From positions 310,001-374,000 of the forward strand of contig DASQAF010000040.1 in the NCBI GenBank assembly GCA_035635855.1: a DNA stretch of 64,000 nt. Reading direction: 5' to 3'. The translations under genes and the position numbers were made by a program. The first letter of the stretch is position 1. The number at the start of each line of letters is the position of its first letter. The notes below the pieces were generated by a model. The model was not told the DNA's origin, searched no databases, and was given only the letters and a program-made list of their open reading frames with translations. This document shows positions 59,847 through 64,000 of the stretch, one piece after another. This DNA is from UBA11740 sp035635855 (GTDB taxonomy: Bacteria; Acidobacteriota; Blastocatellia; Pyrinomonadales; Pyrinomonadaceae).

Positions 59847-60518
59847 CTAATACCTTGGCAGCAGATTCAAAACGTTCAAGCCCAGGCCGACGTAGGATTG
59901 AATCTCCTGCGGAGAAAAGCGGTAACCGCCACGGAAAATAAAGAGTTGGTTCCCGCCGGCGTCGGTGCAGGTGCCCGCGTAATTTTCGTAAAAACTGAGC
60001 AGCCCATCATTGAAGGTCCGCCGGATCGCTGGCTCGTCCTGACCTCGGAGGATGTATCGACGAGAAAACTCAGGCCGCTGCCCAAAGTCGATGTCCTGAT
60101 AACCGAAGGCCTGGAAAATCTTGTACAGAAACCCTTCAGGACGTAAGGAAAAGTAAGGAACCGCCAGAGTCGGTGGCTCGAGATAGACGACCGACTGATA
60201 ATGCGTCTGACTGTTTCTGCCGTAACCGGTGACGTAGATGTAATCAAAAACGGCGGCCTTAACCCCGCTGGCTTCGCCGTACATCATGTTGCGGATGCGT
60301 TTGCTGTGACCTTGATTGAAGAGCGCAAAGCGATCGAGGCCGGGAATCATGTTCAGGGCGGCATCGGCCAGAAAGTTCCACCCGAGCTGGCCTGCGGCTA
60401 ATTGCAACTGGCGGGTCCGCTCTTTTTCTTTCTGCTGCCGATAGACAACCAGAAAGATAACCAGACCGAAGACCAGTACGATGAAAAGGAAAGGAAGTAA
60501 CGCCGCCAAACCGGACAT
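59847..60518 (-). CDS. Single-pass membrane protein of unknown function
   Basis: 223 residues: one N-terminal membrane helix (LLPFLFIVLVFGLVIFLVVY), then a basic/charged segment (RQQKEKERTRQLQLA) and a soluble domain of about 170 residues (GWNFLADAALNMIPGL, YFSLRPEGFLY, DFGQRPEFSRRYILRG). ATG 60518 follows AGGGGT; a GTG six bases earlier is possible. No recognised family. Confidence 0.55.
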   Translation of the reverse strand: MSGLAALLPFLFIVLVFGLVIFLVVYRQQKEKERTRQLQLAAGQLGWNFLADAALNMIPGLDRFALFNQGHSKRIRNMMYGEASGVKAAVFDYIYVTGYGRNSQTHYQSVVYLEPPTLAVPYFSLRPEGFLYKIFQAFGYQDIDFGQRPEFSRRYILRGQDEPAIRRTFNDGLLSFYENYAGTCTDAGGNQLFIFRGGYRFSPQEIQSYVGLGLNVLNLLPRY

Positions 60519-60594
60519 TGTCACCCCTTGACCGCCAATGATTTTGATTCAGTGGGTCGGTGATCGTGGCCCGCGAATCTTGCGTGCAATTCAC

Positions 60595-60614
60595 GGGCGG
60601 GACGCCCGTGCCAC
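60595..60614. repeat. Short palindrome CACGGGCG/CGCCCGTG
   Basis: CACGGGCGGGACGCCCGTG near 60591-60610 forms a short hairpin upstream of the membrane-protein gene and 3' of the TPR-ankyrin gene. Confidence 0.35.
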
Positions 60615-60630
60615 TCTTAACAGCCCCACC

Positions 60631-62469
60631 TTAGTCTCTGGCGCCGGCTCTCCTCAGAATCTCAACTACGTCCGGATGATTCTTGTTCGTGGCCAGGCTG
60701 ACGGCGGTCGCGCCACTGACAGATTTGCGATTTACATCTGCCCCGCGGGAAATCAACAAGCGCACCGTCGGCACGTGTCCCTGAAAGGAAGCGATCATTA
60801 CAGGCGTAATACCATTTTTGTTTGCCACATTTACGCTGGCGCTTCCCGTCAGTAAGGCGTCGACAACATCCACCTTTCCCGCCGCCGAGGCCAGAATCAA
60901 CGCATTGTCTCCGTCTTTGTCGGCTTGATTGGGACTTGCTCCATTGGCCAGCAGCAGTTTCACGATGGCCGTATACCCCTGAACGGCCGGGCTAACAATG
61001 ATCGGCGCGCCGGTATTGTCAGCCTCGTTGACGCGGGCACCCGCTCTCAACAGCGCCTGGGTCGCTTCCAGGTGTCCATTGCCGGCCGCAAAGTAGAGCG
61101 CGGAATAACCTTCCTTGTCACGCGCGTTAACAGGCACACCGGCGGCAACGTACTGAGGGATTAGATCAGCACGACCCTGGGCGGCTGCGCGCATCAGAAC
61201 GGTGCGGCCCTTTTCGTCTGTCGCCAGGACCTCGTTGTTCGCCACGGGACGCGTATCGTTGCCTGAAGGCGAATTGCCTTGCGCCAGCCGGCGCAGGTCA
61301 GGGCGTCGTAAGCCGACATACTCGGGGGCAATTTGCGCCGCCCGCGCATCAGTCACGCGCGCTCGTGAATCGTCGCCCAGCGCGCGATAGACGTCGCCCA
61401 GCATCAGCCAGCCATCTTCATCTTCGCCGCTCTTTTGCGTGTACTCTTCCAGTTGCGTGCGGGCCTCCGCAAAACGCCCGTCAAGTATCAGCAAGCCGGC
61501 TCGATCCGGTGCATAGGTCGAGCCTAAATCTATAGCCCCCTTCCAGTGTTCGCGCGCGGCCGAAAAATTTTCAGTCATGTAGTAGATCAAACCTATATTT
61601 GAGTGTGGCGCGCCATCCTTATCATTCAGTTTGATCGCTTCCAGATATTGTTGCGCCGCGGGTGTCAATTGGCCGAGCTTCTGCAGCATGACTGCATAGT
61701 TGAAGCGCGCGGAAAAATCCTTCGGATCGATATCGATCGCTTTCTTGGCCTCGGCAGCGGCGTCGGTATAGCGACGCATTTCGCTGAGCACCCTCACCAA
61801 CTCAAGATGCAAAACGATCAGCGGCTGCGGCGCCAGCGATACCGACTTACGATAAGCAGCTTCGGCGTCGGCGTAGCTGTGGCGCAGGTAATGAACATAG
61901 CCGAGCGCCAGATAGCCGTAATAGTTATCCGGTTGCACCGCCACCGCGCGCCGGCCCATCGCCAGTGCTTCGTCGAGGCGTTGCATTTCCGTATAAGTAA
62001 AAGCAAGACGTGCGTAAGGCTCGCTGTCGTTTTGGCTCAAGGCGGCTGCGCGCGCATAAGCTTTTTCAGCTTCGGGATATTTTTTCTGATGGTAATAGGT
62101 ATGGCCGAGGCCGAGATAGGGTCGCGGATCTGACGGAGCCAACTTTGCCGCTAACTGATAGCCACGCTCAGCCGCGTCATAACGTTGCGCCTGGCGGGCA
62201 TCATCGGCCAGGCTGAGGGCGTCATCAACCTGCGCCGAATTATTTGCTGCCGGCGGCCGCGTTCCGGGTCTGGGTTTCGGACCGCTCGGCGTGGTTCGGA
62301 CAACCTTCTTTGGGGGGAGCTTCATCACCGCGCCGGCGGCGCCGCCAATGGTTCCGCCACCTGCTCCGGAGCCGCCGTGCTGGGCGTTTATGGTCGTGAT
62401 CGAACCACAGACACTGATTGCGATGCTGATAAGGAGAGCCCGACGCAGGGACAAACTCGACATCTTCAT
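60631..62469 (-). CDS. Secreted TPR plus ankyrin-repeat protein
   Basis: 612 residues. Signal peptide (about 1-28, LLISIAISVCGSITTINAQ). Gly-rich and Pro-rich linker (about 30-75). About ten TPR units (75-330, e.g. GYQLAAKLAPSDPRPYLGLGHTYYHQKKYPEAEKAYARAAAL, GYVHYLRHSYADAEAAYRKSV). Ankyrin-type repeats (about 415-610, units GRADLIPQYVAAGVPVNARDKEGYSALYFAAGNGHLEATQALLRAGARVN, DKDGDNALILASAAGKVDVVDALL). Both are protein-binding solenoids, so it is probably an exported scaffold. ATG 62469 follows GAGGAA; a frame opens earlier at 62529 without support. Confidence 0.8.
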   Translation of the reverse strand: MKMSSLSLRRALLISIAISVCGSITTINAQHGGSGAGGGTIGGAAGAVMKLPPKKVVRTTPSGPKPRPGTRPPAANNSAQVDDALSLADDARQAQRYDAAERGYQLAAKLAPSDPRPYLGLGHTYYHQKKYPEAEKAYARAAALSQNDSEPYARLAFTYTEMQRLDEALAMGRRAVAVQPDNYYGYLALGYVHYLRHSYADAEAAYRKSVSLAPQPLIVLHLELVRVLSEMRRYTDAAAEAKKAIDIDPKDFSARFNYAVMLQKLGQLTPAAQQYLEAIKLNDKDGAPHSNIGLIYYMTENFSAAREHWKGAIDLGSTYAPDRAGLLILDGRFAEARTQLEEYTQKSGEDEDGWLMLGDVYRALGDDSRARVTDARAAQIAPEYVGLRRPDLRRLAQGNSPSGNDTRPVANNEVLATDEKGRTVLMRAAAQGRADLIPQYVAAGVPVNARDKEGYSALYFAAGNGHLEATQALLRAGARVNEADNTGAPIIVSPAVQGYTAIVKLLLANGASPNQADKDGDNALILASAAGKVDVVDALLTGSASVNVANKNGITPVMIASFQGHVPTVRLLISRGADVNRKSVSGATAVSLATNKNHPDVVEILRRAGARD

Positions 62470-62596
62470 TTGAAATCTGATTCCTCTCTTAATAGCGAGG
62501 CTTTCCGACTGGCAACTCGCTGGGAACACTCAGGGGAGACGCTGCTAGCATTGCAAACTTTATGCGTGCAGGCAAGTAAAACCTGGGGGAATGTGC

Positions 62597-64000
62597 TTAC
62601 AGCGTCACCGCCTCGCGATACTCGCCCCACACGCCGCGCAGGCGATTGCTAATCTCGCCAACGGTAGCGAATGCTTCAACACAATCAAGGATGCGAGGCA
62701 GAACGTTTTCAGTTCCCTGCGCCGCTTCCTCGAGTTTCCGAAGCGCAGTTTCCACGGCTCGGGCGTCGCGCCGGGCCCGCAGCGCATGCAATCGTTCCAC
62801 CTGGGTGTTTTCAATCGCGGGATCGACGCGCAGCGTCTTGACGGGGCGCTCCTCTTCATTCTGAAAGCGATTCACACCGACAACGACTGCTTCGTTTCGC
62901 TCGATTTCTTTCTGGTATTCATAAGCCGAGTTCTGGATCTCGCGCTGAATGTAACCCGACTCAATCGCGTGCAGCGTGCCGCCGATAGCGTCAATCTTGT
63001 CGAGGTAGTCGACAACGCGTTGCTCGATCTCAGTGGTCAGTTCTTCAATCGCGTACGAGCCGGCCAGCGGATCGACGGTATCGGCAACACCTGATTCGTA
63101 GGCGAGCACTTGTTGGGTGCGCAAGGCCAGGCGGGCCGTATCTTCAGTAGGCAAAGCCAGCGCTTCATCCATCGCGTTGGTGTGCAGAGATTGCGTGCCG
63201 CCCAGAACCGCGGCGAGTGCCTGAATCGTGGTCCGCACAACGTTCACTTCAGGCTGTTGCGCCGTCAGCGTCGAGCCGGCGGTCTGAGTGTGAAAGCGCA
63301 GCATCATCGATTTCGGATCGCGCGCATGAAAGCGCTCGCGCATAAGCCGCGCCCACAGGCGGCGCGCGGCGCGAAACTTAGCTATCTCTTCCAGCAGGTT
63401 GTTGTGCGCGTTGAAAAAGAAAGAGATGCGCGGCGCGAACTCGTCTATCTCCAGCCCTCTTTTCAAGGCTGACTCGACATAGGCGATTGCATCGGCAATT
63501 GTGAAGGCCACTTCCTGAACCGCGGTCGCGCCCGCTTCGCGAATGTGATAGCCACTAATCGAAATCGTGTTCCAGTTCGGGACCTCGCGCGCGCAAAATG
63601 CAAACGTGTCGGTAATCAGACGCAGCGAAGGTCCAGGCGGAAAAATATAAGTTCCGCGGGCAATATATTCTTTCAGAATGTCGTTCTGCAGCGTGCCACT
63701 TAATTTTTCAAAGCTCACACCCTGTCTCCGGGCAACGGCCAGATAAAGCGCCAGCAGAATCGCCGCGGTCGCGTTAATGGTCATTGAAGTCGAAACTTCT
63801 TCCAGAGGAATGCCATCGAACAAAGTCAGCATGTCTTCGAGCGAGTCTATGGCGACACCGACTTTGCCAACTTCGCCTGCGGCCAGAGGATCATCGGAAT
63901 CCAAACCGATTTGAGTGGGAAGATCGAAAGCTACTGAAAGGCCGGTAGTTCCCTGCGACAGCAAATACTTGTAGCGCGCATTCGACTCTTCTGCGGACGC
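62597..64000 (-). CDS. Methylmalonyl-CoA mutase-type catalytic chain (partial, runs off right edge)
   Basis: The reading frame continues past the window. 467 residues are visible: TGLSVAFDLPTQIGLDSDDPLA near the visible start, then TSMTINATAAILLALY, ISGYHIREAGATAVQEVAF, FFFNAHNNLLEEIAKFRAARRLW, AQQPEVNVVRTTIQALAAVLGGTQSLHTNAMDEALALP. These are the conserved core of methylmalonyl-CoA mutase. It stops after GVWGEYREAVTL without the cobalamin-binding domain found at the end of single-chain mutases. Thus it should be the large chain of a two-chain B12-dependent mutase, with a separate small B12 chain. The substrate (methylmalonyl-, isobutyryl- or other acyl-CoA) cannot be decided here. Confidence 0.88.
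   Translation of the reverse strand, partial: ASAEESNARYKYLLSQGTTGLSVAFDLPTQIGLDSDDPLAAGEVGKVGVAIDSLEDMLTLFDGIPLEEVSTSMTINATAAILLALYLAVARRQGVSFEKLSGTLQNDILKEYIARGTYIFPPGPSLRLITDTFAFCAREVPNWNTISISGYHIREAGATAVQEVAFTIADAIAYVESALKRGLEIDEFAPRISFFFNAHNNLLEEIAKFRAARRLWARLMRERFHARDPKSMMLRFHTQTAGSTLTAQQPEVNVVRTTIQALAAVLGGTQSLHTNAMDEALALPTEDTARLALRTQQVLAYESGVADTVDPLAGSYAIEELTTEIEQRVVDYLDKIDAIGGTLHAIESGYIQREIQNSAYEYQKEIERNEAVVVGVNRFQNEEERPVKTLRVDPAIENTQVERLHALRARRDARAVETALRKLEEAAQGTENVLPRILDCVEAFATVGEISNRLRGVWGEYREAVTL

Noticed and set aside
1..64000. tRNA or rRNA genes
   Set aside because: No cloverleaf with a TPsiC-type GGTTCGAATCC and no rRNA sequence noticed, though I could not run a scan.

Overview
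The window reads as a chromosomal segment of a GC-rich, Gram-negative-type bacterium. The best guess is Acidobacteriota, probably Blastocatellia or a relative. That placement is inference from gene style: CarD, RND/TolC efflux, TonB-type C-terminus, TPR plus Fis-type HTH regulators, a split cobalamin-dependent mutase, many short secreted orphans, and very many palindromic intergenic repeats. No rRNA, tRNA or CRISPR array was seen.

Layout. 1-4.2 kb: the first codons of a probable ABC-F ATPase run off the left edge, followed by a four-hairpin palindromic element, a Cys-rich secreted protein behind a 53-aa small ORF, a Skp/OmpH-like chaperone, a small membrane protein and a divergent diadenylate-cyclase-like (DAC) protein. 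4.4-11.6 kb: EgtD-like histidine methyltransferase, CNNM/CorC protein, CarD, a TPM plus Tim44/zinc-ribbon pair, and a partner-switching set (STAS, STAS, anti-sigma-type kinase). 11.8-17.3 kb: housekeeping genes aroA, aroK, rtcB-like, murA and a HIT protein. 17.4-19.3 kb: DprA-like protein coupled to a shortened RecQ-type helicase. 19.5-32.9 kb: HtrA protease, prmC, two divergent B12-binding-type radical SAM genes, a TPR-HTH regulator facing a small secreted peptide gene, an O-methyltransferase-type enzyme, a phosphatase, dcd and an MBL-fold hydrolase. 33-37.4 kb: two small toxin-antitoxin-like pairs and a tandemly duplicated zinc-ribbon membrane protein gene.

37.6-47.8 kb is the most accessory-looking part. 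It is a tightly packed minus-strand set: a protein with a possible (D...QxK) nuclease motif, HsdM, HsdS, HsdR, two unknown proteins (one with two membrane segments) and a GIY-YIG nuclease that lacks an ordinary start codon. Overlaps and gaps of a few bases suggest one operon, so this may be a type I restriction-modification island with extra parts. 48.3-64 kb: an ECF sigma factor carrying an extra C-terminal domain, a DoxX protein, a TetR-MFP-RND-TolC efflux operon with an operator-like palindrome at its head, a DUF883-like protein, a TonB-domain protein, a polysaccharide deacetylase, a TPR-ankyrin protein and the catalytic chain of a methylmalonyl-CoA mutase-type enzyme cut by the right edge.

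A second theme is palindromic repeats. At least seven kinds are spread between genes, and in two places (TolC and a small membrane protein) repeat sequence is read as part of the N-terminal coding sequence. All positions, starts and family names come from reading the sequence alone; no database search was done.
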